DNA of 44,417 nucleotides from Candidatus Aminicenantota bacterium (GTDB lineage: Bacteria; Acidobacteriota; Aminicenantia; Aminicenantales; Aminicenantaceae). The stretch spans positions 1,437,141-1,481,557 of the forward strand of contig CP070750.1 of NCBI GenBank assembly GCA_020348385.1, in the 5' to 3' direction. A program made the position numbers and the translations under genes. The notes under the pieces are model-generated. The model saw only the letters and a program-made list of their open reading frames with translations, made no database searches and was not told the origin of the DNA. This document shows positions 31,470 through 40,751 of the stretch, in pieces (positions within the stretch are counted from its first letter, which is position 1; each line of letters opens with the position of its first letter).

Positions 31470-34160
31470 ATGATAAACAAACAAATTCCAAAAAAATTTT
31501 CCTCTTGTTTTCTCCTGCTTGTTTTGCTCATGGGTTCCATATGTTGCGATTCATCAAGAAAAAAAGAACCTCGACTTATCAGAGTAATCGATTATATATC
31601 TGAAGAAAACATTGTCCAATCACCTCTAAAAAAAATCATCGAAAAATTCAATTTCGTCGAAGAAGACATCACAGCAAAATGGGCCTATCTGCCTGATCTA
31701 TCAAGCCAAGACCAGGAAATTTGGGGCACATCCAGCGGCTGTCCCATTCTCGGGAATCATGAATCGGAATTTCCAGAAGGAATGAAACTTTTGAATAACG
31801 GTCAAGAAGTGAAATATTTGAGCGGCAATAAAAAACAAAAAACTGGCTGGCGATGGATCGGGACAAGCGAGTCTTTGGATTTGAGAAAATATGACGGATA
31901 CGACAAAACAAGGAGAGGCATAATCCTGAATAACGAGAACTCTTTTAAATTCGAAAAACTCTTTCCGGAAGGGGAGCTTATCCTTGATCTCCATCTCGTC
32001 AATCCTGATTGGGAAAACATCCGTCCAAGCCTTACGGTAACTTTTAATGACTCTGATGCTGAAGAGTTGGTCATTACGAGAAAACAATATTTTCGAATCC
32101 GGAAAAAACTTGATATGGGAAGGTACTCAATCGAGATAAAATTTTCCGAAAAAAACGAACAAGACTTTTCAAAATCATCCATAGCACTCGGTCTTGTAAA
32201 AATGACCGGTTCGTCTGATATCCTGCTTTTAACCCAACCCCGACAACAGGAGCGATTGGACCCTCAGGGGGAATTCACTTTCCAATACTATACTTACGTC
32301 GCGCTACCCAAGAAAAAAATTAGAGTAGTAAAGCCAGAGATACGATACTTGTATAACATAAGGAATAAATTTCCTTTGTACGATTCCGGGACAGAATCTA
32401 ATCCGTTTTCCCTAAAAAAGAAAATCACGTTTAACGAATATGCTTACAATTGTTTGATTGCCCCCCCGGAAAGTGAATTCAAAATGGATTTGAGCATTCC
32501 TCATGATGCGAAGTACGTTCTCGAATTCGGGTACGGGATCCTGAACGAATTCAAGAACAGAGTTTCGGATCGACCCATCCATTTCCGATTGCTCGTGGAA
32601 CAGTCGAACGAAGAGAAGACGCTTTTCAGTAAAACAATCGATTGGGAAACGACAAAAGATATCATCCAGGAAAAAATCGATCTCGGTCCGTATGCAGGGA
32701 GCATGGTTCGATTGTCTTTCCAAACCAAAAATACCAATCAAGGCGACGAAAAGGAAAATTCCCCTCCGATCATGCCTGTATGGGCAAATCCCGTGATCTA
32801 TCAAGTTCAGGAGACCGATCATACCAACATTATCCTGATTTCGCTGGATACCGTCAGGCCTGACCATCTGGGCTGTTACGGATACCAGAGAAATACGAGT
32901 CCAGCCATCGATCGCCTTGCATCCGATAGCGTTCTTTTCGAAAACGCCTACAGCACGACATCGTGGACATTGCCCGGACATGTCTCTCTTCTAACATCGT
33001 TGGATTGTCGCAATCATCAAGTGTACTTTCCTCTACAAAAAATGAACCCGGATACGCCTACGCTCGCCGACATCCTGCGAGCCCAACAATTCTACTGCGC
33101 TGCCTTTACAGGTGGAGGATACTTAAGTGAAACATACGGATTTTCCAAGGGATTCGATTCTTATCAAGAGATAAGACTTCACGGCGATCAAGCGATCCGT
33201 CTCGATGAAGCAGAACGATTAGCGCAGCTGGCAACTCGATGGCTAGAGGATAACGAAGAAAAGAAATTTTTCTTGTTTCTCCACACGTACCAACCTCATG
33301 ATCCTTATGCAAACCATTCTTCTATCGGAAAAGAATTTTTGGAAAAGAAAGCCGAATGGGAACAAGTAAAATTGGGGAGCCTTTTAGATGAAAGAGGAGG
33401 ACGATTTTATGCCCAATTTTCTGAGGAAGAGAAACAAAACATTATCGCTCTCTATGATGGAGATATAAAGCACACGGATACATTTTTTGTTCTACCCATT
33501 ATAGATAAATTGAAAGAGTTGGGCTTGTACAAAAAATCGCTAATCATCCTCACCAGTGATCACGGAGAAGAATTTTTTGACCACGAAGCATGGCTCCATG
33601 ATCATTCCGTTTATGAGGAAGGAATAAGAATCCCATTGACCGTTAAATTTCCTGATGCTGAGTATAAAGGAAGTCAGATTGAAAATATCGTTCGAATCAC
33701 TGACATCGTCCCAACAATCCTGGATCAGCTGAGGATAAAAACAAACGAAAAGCAATTCGATGGCATTTCCCTTTTTCCCCTTATCAAAGGCAAGGAAAAA
33801 ATGTCACGTACATTTGTGAGCGACATCGCCTTGCGGGAGTTTACGATGGCTCCCTCGGTAATTTCGATCAACAAAGACAACTTTAAATTCATCCTCAATA
33901 AAAAAATATCTTCTCCTTATATCGAACGTTTGGTCCGCAACTTTGATGGTTCTCAGATCGAACTGTATGATTTAGGAAAGGACCCCAAGGAAACGAAAAA
34001 TTTGGCGGCTAACATCGCTTACAGAGATTTGTGCTTCCAACTCCTCGACAATATCAACCGATTGTATGAGCAGACGAAAAAAATGGAAAAGGGAAGAGAC
34101 GAAGTCATGTTAGACCAGAGCTTACGCGAAAGGCTCAAAGCTCTTGGTTATATAAAATAA
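31470..34160 (+). CDS. Large exported alkaline-phosphatase/sulfatase-superfamily enzyme
   Basis: 896 residues. An N-terminal hydrophobic segment (FLLLVLLMGSICC) ends in two cysteines, suggesting a lipoprotein, although the lipobox is not canonical. Residues about 30-445 are beta-rich and unassigned. The catalytic domain begins near 452 (NIILISLDTVRPDHLGCYGY), has SWTLPGH at about 497-503, LHTYQPHDPY near 610, LTSDHGEEFFDH near 693 and HDHSVYEEGIRIPL. The C-x-P-x-R motif that yields formylglycine in true sulfatases is absent; Thr in SWTLPGH is the likely nucleophile, as in phosphoglycerol and phosphoethanolamine transferases. It may act on envelope phosphoesters rather than sulfate esters (inference). 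Confidence 0.88.
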   Translation: MINKQIPKKFSSCFLLLVLLMGSICCDSSRKKEPRLIRVIDYISEENIVQSPLKKIIEKFNFVEEDITAKWAYLPDLSSQDQEIWGTSSGCPILGNHESEFPEGMKLLNNGQEVKYLSGNKKQKTGWRWIGTSESLDLRKYDGYDKTRRGIILNNENSFKFEKLFPEGELILDLHLVNPDWENIRPSLTVTFNDSDAEELVITRKQYFRIRKKLDMGRYSIEIKFSEKNEQDFSKSSIALGLVKMTGSSDILLLTQPRQQERLDPQGEFTFQYYTYVALPKKKIRVVKPEIRYLYNIRNKFPLYDSGTESNPFSLKKKITFNEYAYNCLIAPPESEFKMDLSIPHDAKYVLEFGYGILNEFKNRVSDRPIHFRLLVEQSNEEKTLFSKTIDWETTKDIIQEKIDLGPYAGSMVRLSFQTKNTNQGDEKENSPPIMPVWANPVIYQVQETDHTNIILISLDTVRPDHLGCYGYQRNTSPAIDRLASDSVLFENAYSTTSWTLPGHVSLLTSLDCRNHQVYFPLQKMNPDTPTLADILRAQQFYCAAFTGGGYLSETYGFSKGFDSYQEIRLHGDQAIRLDEAERLAQLATRWLEDNEEKKFFLFLHTYQPHDPYANHSSIGKEFLEKKAEWEQVKLGSLLDERGGRFYAQFSEEEKQNIIALYDGDIKHTDTFFVLPIIDKLKELGLYKKSLIILTSDHGEEFFDHEAWLHDHSVYEEGIRIPLTVKFPDAEYKGSQIENIVRITDIVPTILDQLRIKTNEKQFDGISLFPLIKGKEKMSRTFVSDIALREFTMAPSVISINKDNFKFILNKKISSPYIERLVRNFDGSQIELYDLGKDPKETKNLAANIAYRDLCFQLLDNINRLYEQTKKMEKGRDEVMLDQSLRERLKALGYIK

Positions 34161-34274
34161 CTTAAATCATTCATAAGAATGCTGAAAACACCGCTTACTC
34201 AGTAGATTTTACTTTTAAGTGTTCACGTACATCTTAATGTTAGGGCAGAACGGGTGGCTCAACCGCAAGAATCC

Positions 34275-35675
34275 TCAAGTGTTCAATATGTGGAGGGCTT
34301 CTCCTTTGGCACTCAATGCGGCTTCCATCACTGTTTCAGATAGGGTTGGATGAATGTGATAGACAGAAGATACATCTTGGAGTTTCATCCCTTTCTCCAT
34401 ACAAAGAGTCAGCTCTGCCAATAGTTCACTGGCACTCGGGCCGAGAATGTGGGCTCCGATAATGGTGTCCTGATCATCGGCAATGACCTTGGCCATACCT
34501 TCTGGTTTTCCCATTGTAAGAGCTCTGCCATTCGCTTGAAAAGAAAACACTCCTGTGTGAATGCTGAGCCCCCTTTCCCTTGCCTGTTGTTCCGTCAATC
34601 CCACTGAAGAAAATTCCGGTTCTGTATATACTGCCATCGGAAGGGCATGATAACGGGCTGTTTTCTTCAACCCAGAGGCATTTTCAGCTGCCCATACACC
34701 TTCATGCGAAGCTTTGTGAGCAAGAAGTTTTCCTCCGTTCAAATCACCTATGGCATAGACTCCCGGCATTTTTGTTTCGAGATACGCATTCACTTTAACA
34801 AATCCTTTTTCATCGACGAAAGACGTCCCGAACTGAAGAAAATCCTCAGAATTGGGGACGCGTCCTACCGCTAATAAAACCTTTTGGGCATCATATGTTC
34901 GGTTCTTATTCTCCTTTAAACAAAAAGACTCCAGGGTCATTTTTTCTTTACCCGCAGAAACCTTTTGAATTTCCATTTCTGTGTGAATGTTCAATCCTTG
35001 TGATTTGAGTATCCTTTCCAAGCGTTTTGTCATTTCTTGGTCGCTTCCAGGCAGAATATCAGGCATGATCTCGATAATGGTGACTTGACTACCGAGTCTA
35101 TGATAAATGACTCCCATTTCCAGACCAATGGCACCGGCGCCAACGATGACTAAATGATCGGGGATCTCTGCCAATTCCAAGCCTTCTTTGCTGGTTATGA
35201 TTTTATTGCTGTCAGGCTGGAGAAACGGCAGAGTTGCAGGTTTAGATCCCGTTGCAAGAATTATCCTTTCCGCTTCATAAAGACCTTTATTATCTTCTCC
35301 TTGAACCTCGATTTGCTTTTCATTCCGTAATTTTGCATCACCAAGGACAAGTTGAATCCCATTTTTTTTCAACAGGAATTCTATTCCTCTAACAAATCTT
35401 TCCACAATTTTTTTCCTCTGCTCTTGAACTTTCTCCCAATTGCATGTCAAGGCTTCCAGAGGACCATCAAGATATTTGTTATTTTTGGTTTCTTCGAAAA
35501 TTTTGGTCTGATGAAGAAGAAACTTCGCAGGAATACATCCCCGATTCATGCATGTACCGCCAACCCTATCCTTCTCGAACAACACAACTTTTTGCTTCAA
35601 TTGCGCCCCTCTCAAGGCAGCAACATACCCACCTGGGCCTCCTCCGATTATGGCTAGATCGTATTTATTGTTCAT
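34275..35675 (-). CDS. lpdA: Dihydrolipoamide dehydrogenase
   Basis: 466 residues. FAD-binding AIIGGGPGGYVAALRGAQL, redox disulfide GGTCMNRGCIPAK, NAD-binding VIVGAGAIGLEMG, AIGDLNGGKLLAHKA, and the His-Glu pair in YHIHPTLSE. AAGGG upstream of the ATG. No 2-oxoacid dehydrogenase or glycine-cleavage gene is adjacent, so its partner is unknown. Confidence 0.95.
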   Translation of the reverse strand: MNNKYDLAIIGGGPGGYVAALRGAQLKQKVVLFEKDRVGGTCMNRGCIPAKFLLHQTKIFEETKNNKYLDGPLEALTCNWEKVQEQRKKIVERFVRGIEFLLKKNGIQLVLGDAKLRNEKQIEVQGEDNKGLYEAERIILATGSKPATLPFLQPDSNKIITSKEGLELAEIPDHLVIVGAGAIGLEMGVIYHRLGSQVTIIEIMPDILPGSDQEMTKRLERILKSQGLNIHTEMEIQKVSAGKEKMTLESFCLKENKNRTYDAQKVLLAVGRVPNSEDFLQFGTSFVDEKGFVKVNAYLETKMPGVYAIGDLNGGKLLAHKASHEGVWAAENASGLKKTARYHALPMAVYTEPEFSSVGLTEQQARERGLSIHTGVFSFQANGRALTMGKPEGMAKVIADDQDTIIGAHILGPSASELLAELTLCMEKGMKLQDVSSVYHIHPTLSETVMEAALSAKGEALHILNT

Positions 35676-36103
35676 TTTTCTTACCCTTCACAAAACTCCC
35701 TCGTATTATACCTTTTTGTACCGCTCGTTTAAACTCCATTCCTTCGCTTCCTATTGAATCGCCTAAAAAGCATGAGTTGATGAACCCAGCCTTTCCGAAT
35801 AGCTTTCGAATGACCTTATTTTTCGCAGAATACATCTCTTTTCTTGCTCAACTTGTGACACATGATAATGGGAGCAAACAAACAAAACTTGATAATTCGA
35901 GCTAAGCTCTAAGATTATCAGGCCTGGAAAGCATCCGGAGGCGAGCGGGCGGGGTTCCTCCATTTTCTTCGCTGAAACAAGGCGGAAAATACACAGCCAG
36001 ACGAATCAGCAAGCTTGACTGAATTGGCTCAGAGCTTGACAACCGCTGATCATTGTGCTACCAAATCTTACCTCTGGATGATTGTCATCACACTCGGCTA
36101 GGT
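35676..36103. other. 428-base intergenic region with hairpins; no gene seen
   Basis: Lies between divergent lpdA and the cytochrome operon. Besides the lpdA promoter it contains a compound hairpin GATAAT-tc-GAGCT-a-AGCTC-taag-ATTATC (35891-35919) and, 17 bases on, a GC-rich stretch with GGAGG (35937-35941) and CCTCC (35957-35961) arms in otherwise AT-rich DNA. TTGACA (36036-36041) is followed after 17 bases by a poor TACCAA. It may hold a structured leader RNA for the respiratory operon; I could not match it to a known riboswitch and saw no tRNA. Confidence 0.5.
35705..35733 (-). promoter_or_regulatory. Sigma-70 promoter of lpdA
   Basis: Minus strand TTTAAA (35733-35728), 17-base spacer, perfect TATAAT (35710-35705). 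Start near 35698, 23 bases before the ATG. Confidence 0.6.
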
Positions 36104-37012
36104 ATGCATTTAAAATATCTAATTGCTATCACCTTAACCGCTTTGCTCCCATTCTCGTTTGTGGATGCTCAATCGCCGACCTTCACTGATCAAGATTGTT
36201 TGGCATGTCACGGCAAACCTGAAATTTCCCAGATCATGCATGATGGGAATTTGCGGACATTGTATGTTGACCCTGAAAAGTGGTCCCAAGATATTCACTT
36301 CTTGGGCCGGTTGACCTGTGTAGACTGCCACACGAATGCCAACCCTCTGCTTCATTTTAGAGAGGGATTCATCGATGTGGATTGCGCCCGTTGCCATCCG
36401 ATTGAAGCCGAGGAATATCAAAAAAACATACATCAGACCTTCAGGACGATCACTCCTGGAAAAGAACTACCCCTTTGTTATCATTGCCACACTAAACACG
36501 ACATTTTGCGGCATGATGATCCCGATTCTTCTGTCCATGAATCCCATATCGGGGAAACCTGCGGGGCATGCCATCCCGAAGTCATGGTTAAAGGAATCTT
36601 GGATGGGACATCTCTGGGAAAAATCTCGGGACACCGGAAAGGAGACATATCCGAAAAATTCGACATGAATGTCTGTACAAGCTGCCACTACCAAGACTCG
36701 GCCCACGGCACCAAACGTGTCTATAAAGATTTTTGTACCCGCTGTCATGATGTCCGTTCAAAAGGCAACCTCGTTATGGGACCGACCCATCTGGATGCAT
36801 CCAGGTGGGCAAGCCTCAATTTTGTCGGGAATGGTCTCCTCTTCCTTCTGTTTTTGATATCTGGCACACTGCTATTGTTCAGATCCCGGAAGAGAATTGT
36901 GTCAAGAATCTCATCTTGGCAGGAAAACATGAAAATACCCGTTGTGCCGGAAGAGTCGACACCTCAAGCAACCGAAACCGCAGAAAAACAGGAAAATCAT
37001 GAAAGCGAATAA
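36104..37012 (+). CDS. Membrane-anchored heptaheme c-type cytochrome
   Basis: 302 residues from the ATG at 36104 (MHLKYLIAITLTALL), which gives a proper signal peptide ending FVDAQ; a GTG at 36053 adds residues without sense. Seven CxxCH motifs: CLACH, CVDCH, CARCH, CYHCH, CGACH, CTSCH and CTRCH. One membrane helix near 240-262 (LLFLLFLISGTLLLF) and a cytoplasmic tail. Periplasmic electron carrier. First gene of the CISM-like module; overlaps the ferredoxin gene by 14 bases. Confidence 0.92.
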   Translation: MHLKYLIAITLTALLPFSFVDAQSPTFTDQDCLACHGKPEISQIMHDGNLRTLYVDPEKWSQDIHFLGRLTCVDCHTNANPLLHFREGFIDVDCARCHPIEAEEYQKNIHQTFRTITPGKELPLCYHCHTKHDILRHDDPDSSVHESHIGETCGACHPEVMVKGILDGTSLGKISGHRKGDISEKFDMNVCTSCHYQDSAHGTKRVYKDFCTRCHDVRSKGNLVMGPTHLDASRWASLNFVGNGLLFLLFLISGTLLLFRSRKRIVSRISSWQENMKIPVVPEESTPQATETAEKQENHESE

Positions 37013-37592
37013 AAAACGTTATGCCATGTTGATTGATCTACGTAAGTGTATCGGATGCAACACCTGCGCTGTGGTCTGCAAAAGTGAAAACAATGTTCCT
37101 CTTAGCGTATGGAGGAGCTGGGTAAAAAGGGTTGAAAAAGGGACCTTTCCCCACGTCAAAGAATATTTCCTTCCCATTGTTTGCAACAATTGCGCCAAAC
37201 CCATTTGTGTGACTGTGTGTCCTGTCAAAGCTTCGATACAGCGCCCTGATGGGATCGTTTATGTCGATCCTCATCGGTGCATCGGATGCCGCTACTGCAT
37301 GGCCTCCTGTCCGTACGGCGTGCGGCACATCAATCCGCTGACAAAGATTGTCGAAAAATGCTTTTGGTGTTTTCACCGTGTGGATGCGGGGCTCGATCCA
37401 GCGTGTGTTCTTTCCTGCCCAACAGGGGCCATCTTTTTCGGTGATAGCAGCGATCCAGAAAGCCAAATAGCCAAAGCCCTTGCAGAGAATGCTGTTCAGG
37501 TCATCAAAGCAGAACTGGGAACGGATCCCCAAACTTATTACATAGGACTAGACCAGGAAGTCGTGGACACAAAGGAATCCGAGGGAGAGTGA
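36999..37592 (+). CDS. Four-cluster ferredoxin subunit (PsrB/DmsB/QrcC-like)
   Basis: 197 residues from the ATG at 36999 after AGGAAA. Sixteen cysteines form four 4Fe-4S motifs: C17/20/23/27, C62/65/70/74, C94/97/100/104 and C121/124/136/140. No signal peptide of its own; in this family it is carried out by the Tat partner or stays cytoplasmic. It links the molybdopterin-family protein and the NrfD-type subunit. Its TGA shares one base with the next ATG. Confidence 0.93.
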   Translation: MKANKKRYAMLIDLRKCIGCNTCAVVCKSENNVPLSVWRSWVKRVEKGTFPHVKEYFLPIVCNNCAKPICVTVCPVKASIQRPDGIVYVDPHRCIGCRYCMASCPYGVRHINPLTKIVEKCFWCFHRVDAGLDPACVLSCPTGAIFFGDSSDPESQIAKALAENAVQVIKAELGTDPQTYYIGLDQEVVDTKESEGE

Positions 37593-38488
37593 TGGATAGT
37601 CAACTCCTTTACAACATCACGCAACAAGAAGCTTTCGGCGTCTTTATCGCTGTGTATTTTTACCTGACAGGTTTGAGCGCAGGATCTTTTATCCTTTCCA
37701 CTCTTGCCTACGGTTTTGGGATGGAAAGGTACAAATCTCTGGGCAGAGTTGGGGTTATCTTAGCAACGGTCTTACTGATCATTGCTCCCCTTTTCCTTCT
37801 GCTTCATATAGGCGTGCCTCATCGAGCCTGGCACTTATTCGTGTACTTGAACTTCGAGTCTCCGATAACATGGGGTTCTTTTCTGCTGATTCTCTATCCG
37901 ATCAACTGCATCATTTACGGCTATTTCATGTTCAAGGAGAAAAAAAAGCAAACACGTCTTTTTGGGCTTATAGGCATTCCTTTGGCCATTTCGGTTCATG
38001 GGTACACGGGCTTCATTTTAGCTTTTGGCAAAGCGAGGGCTTTGTGGAATACAGCTTTGATGCCCATATTGTTTCTCGTCTCTGCCATTGTTTCGGGAAT
38101 AGCCCTGATGATTCTGGTTTGCATAATTAAAGACCGCTTCTTCTCCAAGCTAAAAAAAATAGACTATCCCCTACTTGAAAATCTCGGGAAAATGTTAGCT
38201 TGGGTCATCGTGTTCGATCTTTTTCTTGTAGGATGCGACATTCTCGTCCTATTGATCTCGCATTCCGAGGCACAGGAGGTGGCCCATTTGCTAATATCCG
38301 GTAAGTTTTTTCCTTTGTTCTTGATCGTTGAAAATCTCTTAGGAAAAATAGTTCCTTTTACACTGCTTTCCGTTCCACGGCTCAGAAACTTGGCAACCAT
38401 GATCATCGCCTCTTTACTGGTAGTCATAGGGATATTTTTCATGAGATATGTCGTCGTTGTGGGCGGAGAATTTATTCCGTTGATGTAA
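37592..38488 (+). CDS. NrfD/PsrC-type integral membrane quinone-site subunit
   Basis: 298 residues from the ATG at 37592, overlapping the previous stop by one base (TGATG), with GAGGGAGAG upstream. About eight membrane helices; LTGLSAGSFILSTLAYGFG, HIGVPHRAWHLF and SPITWGSFLLILYP are typical of the NrfD family. It exchanges electrons with the quinone pool. Confidence 0.93.
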   Translation: MDSQLLYNITQQEAFGVFIAVYFYLTGLSAGSFILSTLAYGFGMERYKSLGRVGVILATVLLIIAPLFLLLHIGVPHRAWHLFVYLNFESPITWGSFLLILYPINCIIYGYFMFKEKKKQTRLFGLIGIPLAISVHGYTGFILAFGKARALWNTALMPILFLVSAIVSGIALMILVCIIKDRFFSKLKKIDYPLLENLGKMLAWVIVFDLFLVGCDILVLLISHSEAQEVAHLLISGKFFPLFLIVENLLGKIVPFTLLSVPRLRNLATMIIASLLVVIGIFFMRYVVVVGGEFIPLM

Positions 38489-38496
38489 GGAAAAAA

Positions 38497-40734
38497 ATGA
38501 GAAAAAACGGAATTTCCAGAAGAAGATTCATGAAGGACGGCTTTTCTCTGATGTCTGGCACATCCCTATCCCTCAGAGCTTTATCTCGGCCAGATCAGGA
38601 CAAAAAAAAGATCGGGGTCTCCGTATCCAGAACCTCTTTAAAATCTCTAACGGCTATCCCCACAACCTGCCAGCAGTGTTCTGCCGGATGTGGTGTTATC
38701 GCCTACTTGAACGGGGACCGCCTTGTCCAGATACTCGGGAATCCCGAACACCCCATCAACAAGGGAGGCATCTGCGCTAAAGGCGTTGCCGGAATCAATT
38801 TGGTCAACGATCCGGAAAGACTTTTGTATCCTGTCAAAAGACTCGGTCAGAGAGGAGAAAATCGTTGGAGCAGAATCACCTGGGATGAAGCTTATCACAC
38901 CTTGAGCACCCGCGTTAGTCGACTGATAGATGAAGAGCAGACCGAAAGATTCATCGTGGACTTGGGTTATCCGGATTTCATTCTGGAAGAATTCATCCTG
39001 GCTCTCGGCCAGGCTACTGTGATCCATCGACCTTATCTTAAAAACGTGAACCGTTCGTCAGCATTCGCATATTTGACTGGCCATTCCAGTTTTATCCCAG
39101 ACGTCACCCGAAGTCGTACCATCCTGAACTTTGGGGCCAATCCGTTCGCAAATCACGATTACTTTGTCGGGATAGCCCGCCGGCTTGCCCTTGCCAGGAT
39201 CGAAAAGGGAGCAAAACTGATCACTTTTGACGTGCGCATGTCCGAAACCGCCGCCAAAAGTGACGAGTGGTATCCCGTGAAACCTGGTACTGACGGAAGC
39301 ATTGCACTGGCGATGGCCAATGTGATCGTGAACAAGGGGTTGGTTGACAAGCCATTCCTCGAAAACCGAGCGGACATGTCCTATGAAGTCTTACAGGAAC
39401 ATCTGTCTCGCTACACTCCCGAATGGACCCAGCGGGAAAGCGGTGTAGCTGCAAAAGATATCGAACGAATGGCAATTCAGTTTGCATCCCAAAAGCCATC
39501 TGTGGCCATCCTGGGAGGAGGCGCGTACGACCACGAAAACGGCTATCAAACGACAAGATGCATTTCCCTGCTGAACTGGCTGGTCGGAAATGTGGGAAAG
39601 GAGGGAGGAATATTTTTCTCTGGTTTACCCTTAAGCCAATTATCCTATACAACAAAAACGCGAACAATCTCCCGCTTGAAAAACAACAACACGTCTATCG
39701 ACACCTACTTCTGCTATCTTTCCAATCCTGCGTATGAGGATCCGGAATGTGATAAAAGCGCCGTCCTTCTGAAGGATGAAAAAACCACGCGTTTTTTGGT
39801 TGTGATGGATACGCATATGACCGAAACAGCCATGCTGGCGGATTTGGTCTTGCCCGCAGCAACTTACCTAGAAAGCTGGGGCGTGGAGCCTGGCCCACCA
39901 CTGGACGGAATCTCCATGCTCAACCTGCGTCAGCCCGCGGTCTCCCTGCTCAGCCCGGCTGAAGCCTTGAGGTCTCCTTCCTTCGATGTGGGGAAATTGA
40001 CCGACCCTACTTTCCAACCTCTTGGAGAAGCCAAAGAAGTCGGGAATGTCTTCTTGAAACTGGCCAAAGATTTGGACGGGAACGTAGTGAAAACTCTGCC
40101 ATATAAAGACACACAAGACTACGCTTCCCAAATGGTCTCATTAGCCACACAGAGCAAAGGGGCCTTTCAGGATTTAAAACAAAAGGGATTTTGGACAAAC
40201 CCAAAATCCAACGCGATCATAGAGGAATCCCTTGCGATAGAACGGCAGCTTCGGTTGCCCGACTACATGCCCGTAAACTATCAAGAAAAAACAAAACCCA
40301 ACCAATTTATCCTGACTACATTTAAAACAAATTTAGGGACAAAAGGGATGGAGAACAGCAAATGGGCCAGAGAAATATTTCATGAAAACCGGCTGTGGCT
40401 GAACAAACAAAAAGCCGCACAACTGGGAATTCAAAACGGAGATAAGGTCCGTGTATCCTCGTCTGTTGGGAGTGTGATTCTGCACGTTTTAACCACGAAT
40501 CGCATACATCCGGAATCGGTAGCCCTAGCTGAAGGATTGGGACACACAGCATTCGGGAGCATGGCCCAAGCTCGGAAATCAAAAAGCAAAGATAGAGATA
40601 CAGAACTTATTTGGTGGGGTAAAAAAGGAAAAGGGGTGAATCCTTTTTCCATCATAGCGGACCGTGTGGACCCTATGGGAAGAGGACTAGCATCCAAAGA
40701 TACAGTGGTCCACATCGAAAAGTTAGGGGAATAA
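38497..40734 (+). CDS. Tat-exported molybdopterin oxidoreductase-family protein, Mo ligand apparently missing
   Basis: 745 residues. Tat signal SRRRFMKDG; 4Fe-4S ligands C58, C61, C65 and C93. Molybdopterin-binding regions include FGANPFANHD, LGGGAYDHENGYQTTR, DTHMTETAMLADLVLPAATY (split from longer) and the C-terminal dinucleotide-binding barrel (AAQLGIQNGDKVRVSS). Where PsrA/PhsA-type enzymes have the Mo-ligating Cys (near residue 175-180) the sequence is IHRPYLKNVN, without Cys, Ser, Asp or Sec. This resembles QrcB and ActB, which lack catalytic molybdenum; my alignment is by eye. Eight bases after the NrfD gene. Confidence 0.88.
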   Translation: MRKNGISRRRFMKDGFSLMSGTSLSLRALSRPDQDKKKIGVSVSRTSLKSLTAIPTTCQQCSAGCGVIAYLNGDRLVQILGNPEHPINKGGICAKGVAGINLVNDPERLLYPVKRLGQRGENRWSRITWDEAYHTLSTRVSRLIDEEQTERFIVDLGYPDFILEEFILALGQATVIHRPYLKNVNRSSAFAYLTGHSSFIPDVTRSRTILNFGANPFANHDYFVGIARRLALARIEKGAKLITFDVRMSETAAKSDEWYPVKPGTDGSIALAMANVIVNKGLVDKPFLENRADMSYEVLQEHLSRYTPEWTQRESGVAAKDIERMAIQFASQKPSVAILGGGAYDHENGYQTTRCISLLNWLVGNVGKEGGIFFSGLPLSQLSYTTKTRTISRLKNNNTSIDTYFCYLSNPAYEDPECDKSAVLLKDEKTTRFLVVMDTHMTETAMLADLVLPAATYLESWGVEPGPPLDGISMLNLRQPAVSLLSPAEALRSPSFDVGKLTDPTFQPLGEAKEVGNVFLKLAKDLDGNVVKTLPYKDTQDYASQMVSLATQSKGAFQDLKQKGFWTNPKSNAIIEESLAIERQLRLPDYMPVNYQEKTKPNQFILTTFKTNLGTKGMENSKWAREIFHENRLWLNKQKAAQLGIQNGDKVRVSSSVGSVILHVLTTNRIHPESVALAEGLGHTAFGSMAQARKSKSKDRDTELIWWGKKGKGVNPFSIIADRVDPMGRGLASKDTVVHIEKLGE

Positions 40735-40751
40735 ACTTGAGGATTGGTAAT

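Noticed and set aside
34275..35675. lpdA as part of a pyruvate dehydrogenase or glycine-cleavage operon
   Set aside because: Both neighbours are unrelated and in other transcription units.
35763..35963. Possible 66-residue minus-strand gene upstream of lpdA
   Set aside because: No ribosome site or recognisable domain, low-complexity sequence overlapping hairpins.
35884..35965. Known riboswitch (c-di-GMP-I, Moco, cobalamin) or tRNA in the leader of the respiratory operon
   Set aside because: No consensus core could be aligned by eye and no cloverleaf forms; kept only as an unknown structured region.
36024..36041. TGGCTC-AGAGC-TTGAC upstream of the cytochrome operon as a sigma-54 promoter
   Set aside because: It lacks the essential GC of the -12 box and the -24 box is off consensus.
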